Positions 1 through 8,893 are shown, counted from the stretch's first letter. The stretch: DNA of 64,000 nt from Methylopila henanensis (GCF_042681025.1 NZ_JBHUER010000001.1:1-64000); one strand, 5' to 3'. Numbers and translations: made by a program. Notes: a model not told the origin generated them from the letters alone.

Positions 1-355
1 CGCCCAGCCGGCCCCCGCGCCGCAGGCGCCGCGCGAGCAGCAGGTGGCGGCGGCGACCGCTCCCCGCGCGCCTCCGCCGGCCGCGCCTGCGCCGACCACC
101 GCCCGTGGCGGCTTCGTGGTCCAGGTGACCTCGCAGCGCTCCGACGCCGAGGCGCGCGCGGCCTACGCCGCGCTGCAGCGTAAGTATCCGCAGGTGCTCG
201 GCTCGTACTCGGCCTCGATCCAGACGGCGACCGTCGGCGACCGCGGCACCTACTACCGCGTCCGCGTCGGCCCCTTCGCCGACGGCGCGCAGGCCTCCAG
301 CCTCTGCAGCAACCTGCGCGCGGCGGGCGGCGACTGCGTCGTCTCCCGCAACTGA
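1..355 (+). CDS. SPOR-domain protein, C-terminal part (start is upstream of the window)
   Basis: The reading frame is open from base 2 to the TGA at 353-355, so this is the C-terminal end of a longer protein. A Pro/Ala-rich linker is followed by a SPOR domain of about 75 residues starting near GGFVVQV, with the typical YYRVRVGPF core and a closing Cys-containing segment. SPOR domains bind septal peptidoglycan with denuded glycan strands. In many alphaproteobacteria a SPOR protein lies just before nagZ and scpA, as here (73-bp gap). The N-terminal membrane anchor expected for this family is outside the window. Confidence 0.9.
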   Translation, partial: AQPAPAPQAPREQQVAAATAPRAPPPAAPAPTTARGGFVVQVTSQRSDAEARAAYAALQRKYPQVLGSYSASIQTATVGDRGTYYRVRVGPFADGAQASSLCSNLRAAGGDCVVSRN

Positions 356-428
356 CGCCGCACCTTCCGCGCCCGCCACGGAGCCGTAACGGCTCTGCGG
401 CGGGCGCGCCCATGTCGAGGCGCCGTTC

Positions 429-1448
429 ATGACCGCGCGTGCTTTCGTCTCCGGCTGCTCCGGCCTGACGCTCACCCTGGACGAGCGCGCGTTCTTCCGC
501 GACGCCGACCCGTGGGGGCTGATCCTGTTCGGGCGCAACATCGCCTCGCACGACCAGATCGCGGCGCTGACCGCGGATTTCCGCGAGGCGGTGGGCCGCG
601 ACGACGCCGCGGTCCTGATCGACCAGGAGGGCGGCCGGGTGCAGCGGCTGCGGCCGCCGCTCGCGCGCCCCCATCCGCCCGCCGCGCGTTACGGCGCGCT
701 CCACGCGATCGACCCGCAAGCGGCGGTGGCGGCGGCGCGCGCCGGCGCGGAGCTGATCGCGGGCGAACTCGCGGCGCTCGGCGTCACCGTGGATTGCCTG
801 CCCGTGCTCGACCTGCCGACCGAGGGCATGACCCAGGCGATCGGCGACCGGGCCTACGCCGACACGCCTGAGGGCGTCGCCGCTCTCGGCCGCGCGGTGA
901 TCAATGGCCTGCTCGCAGGCGGCGTCGCGCCCGTGATCAAGCATATGCCCGGACACGGCCGCGCGACCGTGGACAGCCATTACCAGCTGCCGACGGTGAC
1001 CGCCGACCGCGCCACGCTGGAGGCGTCGGACTTCGAGCCGTTCCGACGGCTTGCCGACTGCCCCATCGGCATGACCGGCCATATCGTGTTCGAGGCGATC
1101 GACCCCGACCGGCCGGCGACGCTGTCGCCGGTTGTGATCGGCGAGATCGTGCGCGGCCACATCGGTTTCGACGGGCTGCTCTTGAGCGACGATCTGTCGA
1201 TGAAGGCGCTGTCGGGTCCGGTCGGGGAGAGCGCCGCGCGCGCGCTCGCGGCCGGCTGCGACATCGCCTTGCATTGCAACGGCGAGATGGGCGAAATGCT
1301 TCAGGTCGCGGCGGCGGCGCCGCGGCTCGCCGGCCGTTCGGCGGCGCGCGCGTCAGACGCCCTCGCGGCGGCCTCGGGCCGTCGGGCGGGCGATCTCGTC
1401 GCGCTCGCCGAGGAGCGCGACCGCCTGCTCGAACGCGCGAGCGCCTGA
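429..1448 (+). CDS. nagZ: Beta-N-acetylhexosaminidase NagZ
   Basis: This is a glycoside hydrolase family 3 enzyme of 339 residues, the usual length of the single-domain cytoplasmic NagZ. It removes N-acetylglucosamine from anhydro-muropeptides in cell-wall recycling. The signature KHMPGHGRATVDSH begins at residue 171 and matches the KH(F/M)PGHG...DSH active-site loop that supplies the catalytic His. The N-terminal GLILFGRN segment is also typical. It is followed by scpA after 21 bp, suggesting co-transcription with the segregation genes, a common alphaproteobacterial arrangement. Confidence 0.95.
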   Translation: MTARAFVSGCSGLTLTLDERAFFRDADPWGLILFGRNIASHDQIAALTADFREAVGRDDAAVLIDQEGGRVQRLRPPLARPHPPAARYGALHAIDPQAAVAAARAGAELIAGELAALGVTVDCLPVLDLPTEGMTQAIGDRAYADTPEGVAALGRAVINGLLAGGVAPVIKHMPGHGRATVDSHYQLPTVTADRATLEASDFEPFRRLADCPIGMTGHIVFEAIDPDRPATLSPVVIGEIVRGHIGFDGLLLSDDLSMKALSGPVGESAARALAAGCDIALHCNGEMGEMLQVAAAAPRLAGRSAARASDALAAASGRRAGDLVALAEERDRLLERASA

Positions 1449-1469
1449 CGCCGCCGGAGGCCGGGCCCC

Positions 1470-2291
1470 ATGGCCGATCCCGCCATGGACGGACGCGAGA
1501 CGGACGCCTTCGAGGCCGACGAGCGCTTGGGGACCGGTGGCGACGCCTTCGTCGTCGATCTCGACGGTTTCGAAGGCCCGCTCGACCTGCTGCTCGATCT
1601 CGCGCGGCGGCAGAAGGTCGACCTCGTCCGCATCTCGATCCTCGAACTCGCCGAGCAGTATCTCGCCTTCGTGGAGCGGGCGCGCGCCGAGCGGCTCGAC
1701 CTCGCCGCCGACTATCTCGTGATGGCGGCGTGGCTCGCCTACCTGAAATCGCGCCTGCTGGTTCCAAGCCCCCCGCAGGAGGAGGACGAGCCTCCCGCCG
1801 CCATGGTCGCCGCCGCGCTGGCTTTCCGGCTGCGCCGGCTCGAGGCGATGCGCGAGGCCGGACGCGCGCTGATGGCGCGGCCGCTGCTCGGGACCGACGC
1901 GCTCGCGCGCGGCGCGCCCGAGACGCTAGGCGCCACCGGAACGCAGGGCTGGACCGCGACGCTCTACGATCTTCTGTCGGCCTACGCCCGCCAGCGCGCC
2001 CGCGGCCTCAAGACCCAGGTGACGGTGGCGCGGCGGCCGACCTGGTCGCTCGCGGAGGCGCGCGCGGCGCTGGAGCGTCTGGTCGGGCGCTCGGCCGACT
2101 GGGCGCGGCTCGACGCGCTGCTGCTCGCCTTCATGACGCCGGAGATGCGCGCCTCCGTGGTGGCGTCGAGCCTCGGCGCGTCGCTGGAGCTCGCCCGCGA
2201 AGGCCGAATGGAGCTGCGCCAGGACCGCGCCTTCGGACCGCTGTTCGTGCGGTCCGCCGCCCCGCTCGCGCCGCGCAAGGCCCCGGCGTGA
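1470..2291 (+). CDS. scpA: Segregation and condensation protein A
   Basis: ScpA is the kleisin subunit of the SMC-ScpAB condensin complex that compacts and segregates the chromosome. The protein is 273 residues, with the characteristic FEGPLDLLLDLARRQKVD start of the kleisin N-domain at about residue 32 and the ADYLVMAAWLAYLKSRLLVP helix. A GGAGG ribosome site precedes the ATG. Its stop overlaps the scpB start (GTGA), so the two are translationally coupled, which fits their joint role in the complex. Confidence 0.95.
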   Translation: MADPAMDGRETDAFEADERLGTGGDAFVVDLDGFEGPLDLLLDLARRQKVDLVRISILELAEQYLAFVERARAERLDLAADYLVMAAWLAYLKSRLLVPSPPQEEDEPPAAMVAAALAFRLRRLEAMREAGRALMARPLLGTDALARGAPETLGATGTQGWTATLYDLLSAYARQRARGLKTQVTVARRPTWSLAEARAALERLVGRSADWARLDALLLAFMTPEMRASVVASSLGASLELAREGRMELRQDRAFGPLFVRSAAPLAPRKAPA

Positions 2292-3016
2292 GCGACCGCC
2301 TCGCCCAGCCCCGCCTGCCGGTCGAAGGCCTGGACGGGCGGCCGACGCCGGACGAGGCGGCCCGCGTTCCGGCGCTGCACCTGCGCATCGTCGAGGCGGC
2401 GCTGTTCGCCTCCGCGGAGCCGCTCGACGAGGCGGCGCTCGCGCGCCTGCTCCCCGTCGGAGCGGACCTCCCGACCATCCTGCGGCTGCTGGCGCATCAC
2501 TATGCGGAGCGCGGGGTCAATCTGCGCCGGGTCGGCGACGCTTGGGCGTTCCGCACCGCGCCGGACATCGCGGCGGCGCTCGCCGATCACGCGCCCCCGC
2601 CGCGCAGGCTGTCGCGCGCCGCGATCGAGACGCTCGCGATCATCGCCTACCACCAGCCGGCGACCCGCGCCGAGATCGAGGAGATCCGCGGCGTCGCCAC
2701 CTCGCGCGGCACGCTGGAGACGTTGCTGGAGGCGGGCTTCATCCGCCTGCGCGGGCGCCGGCGCTCGCCGGGGCGGCCGGTCACCTTCGGCACCACGCCG
2801 GGGTTCCTCGACCATTTCGGCCTGGAGCAGGTGTCGGACCTGCCGGGGCTTGACGAGATGAAGGCGGCGGGGCTTCTCGACGCGCGCCTGCCGCCGGGGC
2901 TCGACATGCCGACGCCCTCGGACGACGGGACGCTTGCCCCCGACGAGGAGCCGCTTGGCGACGACGATCCGTTCGCGCCCGGCGAGACCGACGACGCCGG
3001 AGACCGTGACGCGTGA
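2288..3016 (+). CDS. scpB: Segregation and condensation protein B
   Basis: ScpB dimers bind the ScpA linker in the SMC condensin complex. I place the start at the GTG overlapping the scpA stop, giving 242 residues. A much longer open frame exists upstream but it lies antiparallel in meaning to scpA and is only GC-driven. The two winged-helix domains are recognisable: LRIVEAALFASAEPLDE, then SRAAIETLAIIAYHQPATRAEIEEIRG, the most conserved stretch of the family. The acidic C-terminal tail is poorly conserved. Its stop overlaps the next gene by 4 bp. Confidence 0.95.
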   Translation: MSDRLAQPRLPVEGLDGRPTPDEAARVPALHLRIVEAALFASAEPLDEAALARLLPVGADLPTILRLLAHHYAERGVNLRRVGDAWAFRTAPDIAAALADHAPPPRRLSRAAIETLAIIAYHQPATRAEIEEIRGVATSRGTLETLLEAGFIRLRGRRRSPGRPVTFGTTPGFLDHFGLEQVSDLPGLDEMKAAGLLDARLPPGLDMPTPSDDGTLAPDEEPLGDDDPFAPGETDDAGDRDA

Positions 3017-4110
3017 CCGCCCTTGACGTTTCGCCGCCCGAGCATGCGCCGCGCCCCGCGTCCGTGCGGCCGATGGCGCTCGCCTTCGAAGGGGTGTCGC
3101 ACTCCTATGGCCGCGGCTGGGCGGTCGAGGACGTCACCTTCTCCGTCGCTCCCGGTGCCGTGGTGGCGCTGCTCGGCGAGAGCGGCTGCGGCAAGTCCAC
3201 CCTGCTGCGGATCGCGGCGGGCGTCGAGCGGCCGGTCCGCGGCGTGGTCAGCCTCGGCGGGCGCGCGGTCTCCGGCGACGGCGTGTTCCTGCCGCCGGAG
3301 AAGCGCGGCGTCGGGCTCATGTTCCAGGACTACGCGCTGTTCCCCCACATGAGCCTGCTCGCGAACGTGACCTTCGGCCTTCGCGGCCGGCCGCGGGCGG
3401 ACGCGCTCTCGACGGCGCGGGCGCGCCTCGCGCAGGTCGGGCTGTCGACCTACGAACGCAAGCATCCGGGCGAACTCTCGGGAGGCGAGCAGCAGCGGGC
3501 CGCGCTCGCCCGCGCCGTCGCGCCGCAGCCCGGCCTCCTGCTGATGGACGAGCCGTTTTCCGGCCTCGACCGGCGGCTGCGCGACAGCGTGCGCGACGAC
3601 ACGCTCGCGGTGCTGCGCGAAACCGGCGCGACCGCGGTGATCGTGACGCACGATCCCGAGGAGGCGATGCGCATGGCGGACCGCATCGTGCTGATGCGCC
3701 GCGGGCGCGTGGCCCAGCAGGGCGCGCCCGAGGAGCTTTACCGCGCGCCGGCCTCGCTGTTCGCGGCGCGGTTCTTCTCCGAGATCAACGAGATCCCCTG
3801 CGTGGTGAAGGACGGCCGCGCGACCTCGGCGCTGGGCGACGCGCCGGCGCCGGGCGTCAAGGACGGTCCGGCGGTCCTCGCGGTCCGGCCGCATGCGCTC
3901 AAGATCGGGCCGCGCGGGGAGGGCGTCGTCGGACGGATCGTGGAGCGACGCTTCCTCGGCGAGACCGAGCAGGCGACCCTCGTCGTCGACGGTCTCGACG
4001 CTCCGCTGCGCGCGCGGCGTCCGCCCGGAGAGGCTCCGGTCCCGGGCGCTGACGTCGGCGTGACTTTGTGCGGCGCAGAAACCCTTGTGTTCGCTGCGGA
4101 CGGCGCCTAG
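3013..4110 (+). CDS. ABC transporter ATP-binding protein (FbpC/PotA type), orphan
   Basis: This 365-residue ATPase resembles importers of ferric iron, spermidine or sulfate. Walker A is GESGCGKST at residues 55-63. The Q-loop sits in FQDYALFPH, the signature is LSGGEQQRAALARAV, Walker B is LLLMDEPFSGLD and the H-loop is VTHDPEEA. The C-terminal 110 residues look like a TOBE substrate or regulatory domain. It starts with GTG inside the scpB stop. No permease or binding protein lies beside it, so its partners must be elsewhere and the substrate cannot be assigned. Confidence 0.88.
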   Translation: MTALDVSPPEHAPRPASVRPMALAFEGVSHSYGRGWAVEDVTFSVAPGAVVALLGESGCGKSTLLRIAAGVERPVRGVVSLGGRAVSGDGVFLPPEKRGVGLMFQDYALFPHMSLLANVTFGLRGRPRADALSTARARLAQVGLSTYERKHPGELSGGEQQRAALARAVAPQPGLLLMDEPFSGLDRRLRDSVRDDTLAVLRETGATAVIVTHDPEEAMRMADRIVLMRRGRVAQQGAPEELYRAPASLFAARFFSEINEIPCVVKDGRATSALGDAPAPGVKDGPAVLAVRPHALKIGPRGEGVVGRIVERRFLGETEQATLVVDGLDAPLRARRPPGEAPVPGADVGVTLCGAETLVFAADGA

Positions 4111-4188
4111 GTTCGCGATCCGAGGCGGTCGTTCGCGGCGCGCTTTGCACAAGCGCGCGCCGCCGTCGCCGTTCGAAAGGGAAGCGTC

Positions 4189-4428
4189 ATGAGTCTCACG
4201 CACTGGTTGGTCGTCGCCGTGCTGGTCCTGCTGCTGTTCGGGCGCGGCAAGATTTCCGAGCTGATGGGCGACATGGCCAAAGGCATCAAGAGCTTCAAGA
4301 AGGGGCTCGCGGAAGACGACGACGTCGCCGAGGGCATGTCGCAGCAGCGTCCGGCCCAGCCGATCGAGCACCGCGCCGACGCGCAGGTGCGTCCGGGCGT
4401 CGGCAGCGTCGACGGCCACAAGTCCTGA
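4189..4428 (+). CDS. tatA: Twin-arginine translocase subunit TatA
   Basis: TatA forms the size-flexible translocation pore for folded proteins in the inner membrane. The 79-residue protein has one N-terminal membrane helix (THWLVVAVLVLLLFGRGKI), the conserved Phe-Gly hinge, and an amphipathic helix ending in Lys-rich KGIKSFKKGL. The acidic and polar tail is variable in the family. It opens a tatA-tatB-tatC set. XoxJ-type and other exported proteins in this window mainly carry Sec signals, but the proteins at 27599 and 62578 carry Arg-Arg signals that could use this system. Confidence 0.96.
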   Translation: MSLTHWLVVAVLVLLLFGRGKISELMGDMAKGIKSFKKGLAEDDDVAEGMSQQRPAQPIEHRADAQVRPGVGSVDGHKS

Positions 4429-4508
4429 CGCCTCGCGCGTCCGCGGGCGCCGCCGTCCGGCGTCGTCCGGCCAGCCTCCGTTGATCGCCCCGCAGCGGGG
4501 CTGAGCCC

Positions 4509-4997
4509 ATGTTCGATATCGCGTGGTCCGAGTTTCTGATCGTCGCCGTGGTGGCGCTCGTCGTCGTCGGCCCGCGCGACCTGCCGGGCCTGTTGCGCAA
4601 CGTCGGGCGCATGGTCGCCACGGTGCGGCGCATGGCCGGCGAGTTCCAGACCCAGTTCAACGAAGCGATGCGTGAGGCCGAGCTCGACGAATTGCGTCGC
4701 GAGGTCTCCGGCATCAAGGACGCCGCGCGCAAGGCCGCCGGCGGCGATCCGTTCTCCATCGCCCGCGACGAGCTGAAGAAGGCGATCGACGGCGAGGCCA
4801 AGCCGCCTGCGGCGCTCGCGGGCGATCCGCCCGCCGCGACGCCGGCCGAGGCGGCGGAGCCGGCTCCGTCCGCGCTCGCTCCGTCCGCGCCCGACGCGGC
4901 CGCGCCGGATCAGCAGACCCCGAGCGAGCCGGCCGCTACTCCGTCGCCTCCCGCCTCCAAGCCGGAAGCCTCCAAGAAGCCGGACGCCGCCTCGTGA
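4509..4997 (+). CDS. tatB: Twin-arginine translocase subunit TatB
   Basis: TatB works with TatC in recognising twin-arginine signal peptides. The protein is 162 residues. It has a single N-terminal membrane helix (EFLIVAVVALVVVGPRDLPG with the family's E at the start and GP hinge), then a long amphipathic helix and a Pro/Ala-rich C-terminal tail typical of alphaproteobacterial TatB. It lies 80 bp after tatA and overlaps tatC by 4 bp, implying translational coupling with its complex partner. Confidence 0.95.
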   Translation: MFDIAWSEFLIVAVVALVVVGPRDLPGLLRNVGRMVATVRRMAGEFQTQFNEAMREAELDELRREVSGIKDAARKAAGGDPFSIARDELKKAIDGEAKPPAALAGDPPAATPAEAAEPAPSALAPSAPDAAAPDQQTPSEPAATPSPPASKPEASKKPDAAS

Positions 4998-5788
4998 GCC
5001 AGGAAGACATCGACGCCACCAAGGCGCCGCTGATCGAGCATCTGATCGAGCTCAGATCGCGGCTCATCCGCTCGATCCTCGCCTTCATCGTGGCCTTCGC
5101 GATCTGCTTCTCGGTCGCGGGGCACATCTTCAACATCCTGCTCGTGCCCTACGAGCTCGCCGCCGGCTCCGCCGAGGCGATCCGGCTGCAGTACACCGCG
5201 CCGCAGGAGTATTTCATCACCCAGATCAAGCTCGCCATGTTCGGCGCGGGCTTCATCTCGTTCCCGATCGTGGCGAGCCAAGTCTACATGTTCGTCGCGC
5301 CGGGGCTCTACAAGAACGAGCGCGGCGCGTTCCTGCCCTATCTGATCGCGACGCCGATCCTGTTCCTGCTGGGCGCGGCCTTCGTCTATTTCGCAGCGAT
5401 GCCGCTCGCGATGCGCTTCTTCCTGTCGATGCAGCAGGTGGGCGGCGCCGGCAAAGCCTCGATCGAGCTGATCGCGCGCACGAGCGAGTACCTCTCGCTC
5501 ATCATGACGCTGATCTTCGCCTTCGGCATCTGCTTCCAGACGCCGGTCATCCTGACGCTTCTCGCCCGCGCCGGCTTCATCGACTCGAAGTGGCTCGCGG
5601 AGAAGCGGCGCTACGCCATCGTGATCGTGTTCGCGATCGCGGCCGTGCTGACGCCGCCGGACGTCATCAGCCAGGTCGCGCTTGCGGTGCCGACGATCCT
5701 TTTGTACGAGGCCTCGATCCTCGTGGTCCGGATGGTGGAGAAGAGGCGGGCCGCGGCCGAGGCGGTCGCCGACGAAACGTCCCCGTAG
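4994..5788 (+). CDS. tatC: Twin-arginine translocase subunit TatC
   Basis: TatC is the polytopic receptor for twin-arginine signals. The 264-residue product has the conserved N-terminal HLIELRSRLIRS motif, six predicted membrane segments and the FGICFQTPVILTLL segment typical of the family. The start is GTG overlapping the tatB stop. The C-terminus is a short charged tail. tatABC-serS is a common alphaproteobacterial gene order. Confidence 0.96.
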   Translation: MSQEDIDATKAPLIEHLIELRSRLIRSILAFIVAFAICFSVAGHIFNILLVPYELAAGSAEAIRLQYTAPQEYFITQIKLAMFGAGFISFPIVASQVYMFVAPGLYKNERGAFLPYLIATPILFLLGAAFVYFAAMPLAMRFFLSMQQVGGAGKASIELIARTSEYLSLIMTLIFAFGICFQTPVILTLLARAGFIDSKWLAEKRRYAIVIVFAIAAVLTPPDVISQVALAVPTILLYEASILVVRMVEKRRAAAEAVADETSP

Positions 5789-5851
5789 CTCCGCAGGTCC
5801 GGTCGGCGAAGACGTAAAGCGTCATTTCAAACGATTTCGGGCCATCGCTTC

Positions 5852-7285
5852 ATGCACGACATTCGCCTCATCCGGGACGAGCCCGACGCCTTCGACCGTG
5901 GCCTCGCCCGGCGCGGCCTTGATCCGCAGAGCGCGCGGCTAATAGGTCTGGACAAGCGGCTCCGCGAGGTCATCGGCCGGCTGCAGGCGATCCAGGAGCG
6001 CCGGAACGCGGCGTCGAAGGAGGTCGGTCAGGCGAAGGCGCAGAAGGACGAGGCGCGCGCCGCGGCTCTGATCGCGGAGGTCGCCAGACTCAAGCAGGAC
6101 GCGCCGACGGCGGAAGCTGAGCAGGCGCGGCTGGAAGATGAGCTGAAGGCGGCGCTCGCCGAAATCCCGAATATCCCGCTCGACGAGGTGCCCGACGGGC
6201 CGGACGAGACCGCGAACGTCGAGCTGCACCGCGTGGGGGCCCCGCGCGAGATCCACGATCCACGAGCGCACTACGATCTCGGCGAGGCGCTCGGCCTGAT
6301 CGACTTCGAAGCGGCCTCTCGTATGTCGGGCGCGCGCTTCGCGGTGCTGAAGGGGCAGGTTGCGCGGCTTGAACGCGCGCTGACGTCGTTCATGCTCGAC
6401 CTGCACACGACCGAGCACGGGTACACGGAAGTGGCTCCGCCCCTGCTGGTGCGCGATGAGGCCATGTTCGGCACCGCTCAGCTTCCAAAATTCAAGGAAG
6501 ATCAGTTTTCTGCAGTCAAAGAGTTAGACCGGCTGATGCTTGAGGCCCACGGTCTGGGCCTCGATCTCACCGCTCTCACCAAACAGAAGGTATCTGAAAG
6601 CGCCCCTTATGGGGAGGTAATGACAACCTTTGGCGGCGGTCGGGAGAAGATAAAAGAGATCGTTCAGAACGAGCGGCTCTGGCTCATCCCCACCGCCGAA
6701 GTCTCGCTGACGAACCTCGTGCGCGAGCAGATTCTGGGCGAGGACGAGCTTCCGCTGCGCGTCACCGCCGGCACGCCCTGCTTCCGCGCCGAGGCGGGCG
6801 CTGCGGGCCGCGACACGCGCGGGCTGATCCGCCAGCATCAGTTCACCAAGGTGGAGCTGGTTTCCGTCACCACGCCGGAGAAGAGCCTTGAGGAGCACGA
6901 GCGTATGCTCGCCTGCGCGGAAGAGGTGCTGAAGCGGCTCGATCTGCCGTTCCGCACCGTCACGCTTTGCACGGGCGACATGGGCTTCTCGTCCCGCAAG
7001 ACCTACGACATCGAGGTCTGGCTGCCGGCGCAGAAGACCTATCGCGAGATTTCGTCCTGCTCGGTCTGCGGCGACTTCCAGGCGCGGCGCATGAACGCGC
7101 GCTACCGCCCGGCCGAGGGCAAGGGCCCGCGCTTCGTCCATACGCTGAACGGTTCCGGCGTCGCGGTCGGCCGCGCGCTGGTCGCGGTGCTCGAGAACTA
7201 CCAGCAGGAGGACGGCTCGATCGCCGTCCCCGCCGCGCTGCAGCCCTATATGGGCGGGCTGACGACGATCGGCCGGGCGTCGTGA
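5852..7285 (+). CDS. serS: Seryl-tRNA synthetase with an internal insertion
   Basis: This class II synthetase charges tRNA(Ser) in the cytoplasm. The N-terminal half has the long antiparallel coiled coil (about residues 28-105) that grips the tRNA. The catalytic core follows, with the serine-binding LIPTAEV, motif 2 (CFRAEAGAAGRDTRGLIRQHQF) split between strand and loop, and the motif 3 region LNGSGVAVGRALVAVLENYQ. Family members are about 425-430 residues. This one is 477 because roughly 50 extra residues lie between LPKFKEDQF and WLIPTAEV (bases about 6511-6675). That stretch is lower in GC and uses rare codons such as TTA and ATA. The frame is intact, so the gene is probably functional. 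Confidence 0.95.
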   Translation: MHDIRLIRDEPDAFDRGLARRGLDPQSARLIGLDKRLREVIGRLQAIQERRNAASKEVGQAKAQKDEARAAALIAEVARLKQDAPTAEAEQARLEDELKAALAEIPNIPLDEVPDGPDETANVELHRVGAPREIHDPRAHYDLGEALGLIDFEAASRMSGARFAVLKGQVARLERALTSFMLDLHTTEHGYTEVAPPLLVRDEAMFGTAQLPKFKEDQFSAVKELDRLMLEAHGLGLDLTALTKQKVSESAPYGEVMTTFGGGREKIKEIVQNERLWLIPTAEVSLTNLVREQILGEDELPLRVTAGTPCFRAEAGAAGRDTRGLIRQHQFTKVELVSVTTPEKSLEEHERMLACAEEVLKRLDLPFRTVTLCTGDMGFSSRKTYDIEVWLPAQKTYREISSCSVCGDFQARRMNARYRPAEGKGPRFVHTLNGSGVAVGRALVAVLENYQQEDGSIAVPAALQPYMGGLTTIGRAS

Positions 7286-7298
7286 TGGCAGCGCCGCA

Positions 7299-7416
7299 TT
7301 GTCCCAGCCTTGAGCCGGGACCAAGAGCCTCAAGGCTTGCGGAAGAGGGCGCGGCGACCGTTACGGCTTTGTTTGACGCGCTGGCGCGTCTGGGTCCCGG
7401 CTCGAGGCCGGGACAA
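7299..7416. repeat. Long imperfect inverted repeat between serS and surE
   Basis: Two 24-base arms (7299-7322 and 7393-7416) are complementary except for two positions, separated by about 70 bases. The arms contain the unit GTCCCGGCTC(A/G)AGGC(C/T)GGGAC. The same arm sequence occurs as a perfect 27-bp repeat at 30922-31037, so this belongs to a dispersed palindromic family. It could act as an RNA structure or terminator between serS and surE. Confidence 0.85.
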
Positions 7417-7451
7417 GAAATCGCGGCGCGCTGCGAAGGAGGAGCGAACCC

Positions 7452-8219
7452 ATGAGAATCCTCCTGACCAACGACGACGGCATTCATGCCGAGGGGCTCG
7501 AGGCGCTGGAGCAGATCGCTCTGGAGCTGACCGACGACGTCTGGGTGGTGGCGCCCGAGACCGACCAGTCCGGCGCGTCGCATTCGATTTCGCTGAGCGA
7601 CCCCTTGCGCCTGCGCCAGATCGGCGAGAAGCGCTACGCGGTGCGCGGCACGCCGAGCGACTGCGTGATCATGGGCGTGCGCCACGTGCTCTATGACGCG
7701 CGGCCGGACCTGATCCTGTCGGGCGTCAACCGCGGCCAGAACGTCGCCGAGGACGTGACCTATTCCGGCACCATCGCCGGGGCCATCGAGGGCACGCTGC
7801 TCGGGGTGCCGTCGATCGCGCTGTCGCAGAACTACGACCGGACCCGCGACCTCGAGGATATGTACGAATCGGCCCGCGCCCATGGCGCGGACGTCGTGCG
7901 CCGCATCATCAAGGCCGGCTTCGCGGCCGACCGTCTCGTCAACGTGAACTTTCCCGGCTGCCACGCCGGCGAGGTCGAGGGCGTCGCGGTCACGAGCCAG
8001 GGCAAGCGCAATCAGGAGCTGCTCAGGGTGGAGCGGCGCGAGGACGGCCGCGGCAATCCCTATTTCTGGATCGCCTTCGGCCGCGCCCAGGTCGAGGCCG
8101 GGGAGGGCACCGACCTCGCGGCGATCCGCGACCGGCTGATCTCGGTGACGCCGCTCAAGATCGACCTGACCGACCGCGACACCTTCGACGGCCTGCGCGC
8201 CGTCTTCGCAGACGCCTGA
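7452..8219 (+). CDS. surE: 5'/3'-nucleotidase SurE
   Basis: SurE is a metal-dependent nucleoside monophosphate phosphatase linked to stationary-phase survival. The 255-residue protein opens with MRILLTNDDG, whose Asp8 and Asp9 bind the metal. It continues with the DQSGASHS loop and the SGVNRGQN motif supplying the metal-binding Asn. It is followed after 11 bp by pcm, its usual partner in proteobacteria. The ribosome site GGAG precedes the ATG at a good distance. Confidence 0.96.
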   Translation: MRILLTNDDGIHAEGLEALEQIALELTDDVWVVAPETDQSGASHSISLSDPLRLRQIGEKRYAVRGTPSDCVIMGVRHVLYDARPDLILSGVNRGQNVAEDVTYSGTIAGAIEGTLLGVPSIALSQNYDRTRDLEDMYESARAHGADVVRRIIKAGFAADRLVNVNFPGCHAGEVEGVAVTSQGKRNQELLRVERREDGRGNPYFWIAFGRAQVEAGEGTDLAAIRDRLISVTPLKIDLTDRDTFDGLRAVFADA

Positions 8220-8230
8220 GCGACGCCGCC

Positions 8231-8893
8231 ATGACCGACCCGCGCGACGAGGCCGAACGCATTCGCCGCGCCGAGCTCGTGCTCAAGCTGCGTTCGCGCG
8301 GCGTCCGCGACATGCGCCTGCTGCGCGCGATCGAGACCATCCCGCGCTCGCTGTTCGTGCGGCGGGAGCATCTCGCCGTCGCCTACGCCGACCGCGCGCT
8401 GCCGATCGACTGCGGCCAGACGATCGAATCGCCGTCGCACATCGCGACCGTCACTGAGGCGCTCGGGGCGGAGGAGGGCCATGTGGTGCTGGAGGTCGGC
8501 TGCGGCGCCGGCTACCAGACCGCGCTCCTGTCGCGGCTCGCGGCCCGGGTGATCGCGCTCGACCGCTTCCGCGGTCTGCTGAAGGCCGCCGAAGCCCGGC
8601 TCCAGCGTCTCGGCGGCGCCGAAAACGTGACCTTCGTCCTCGCCGACGGCCTGCAGGGCCATGCGGCCGCCGCCCCGTTCGACCGCATCCTGATCTCGGG
8701 AGCCGTCGGCGCGCCGCCGTCCGCGCTGCTGAACCAGCTCAAGCCGGGCGGGGTGATGCTCGCAGCCGTCGGGCAGGGGCGGTCGCGCCGGCTGACGCGC
8801 TTCATGAAGGGCGCCGACGGCGCGCTCGACGAAACCATGCTCGGATTCGTCTCCGTCGCGCCGATGACCCCCGGCGTCGCCGCCGCCCTCTGA
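8231..8893 (+). CDS. pcm: Protein-L-isoaspartate O-methyltransferase
   Basis: Pcm uses S-adenosylmethionine to methylate isoaspartyl residues and start their repair. The 220-residue protein contains the SAM-binding motif I (VLEVGCGAGYQTALL) after the family-specific ALPIDCGQTIESP stretch that contacts the substrate. The post-I and motif II regions follow (ENVTFVLADG, FDRILISGAV). It directly follows surE, as in many proteobacteria, and precedes the LysM/M23 gene that often completes this cluster. Confidence 0.95.
   Translation: MTDPRDEAERIRRAELVLKLRSRGVRDMRLLRAIETIPRSLFVRREHLAVAYADRALPIDCGQTIESPSHIATVTEALGAEEGHVVLEVGCGAGYQTALLSRLAARVIALDRFRGLLKAAEARLQRLGGAENVTFVLADGLQGHAAAAPFDRILISGAVGAPPSALLNQLKPGGVMLAAVGQGRSRRLTRFMKGADGALDETMLGFVSVAPMTPGVAAAL

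Noticed and set aside
2647..4419. 590-residue antisense frame spanning scpB, the ABC ATPase and tatA
   Set aside because: Crosses three well-supported genes and their boundaries; no motif.
6511..6675. SerRS insertion as an intein
   Set aside because: It is far too short, and lacks the Cys/Ser start and His-Asn end required for splicing.
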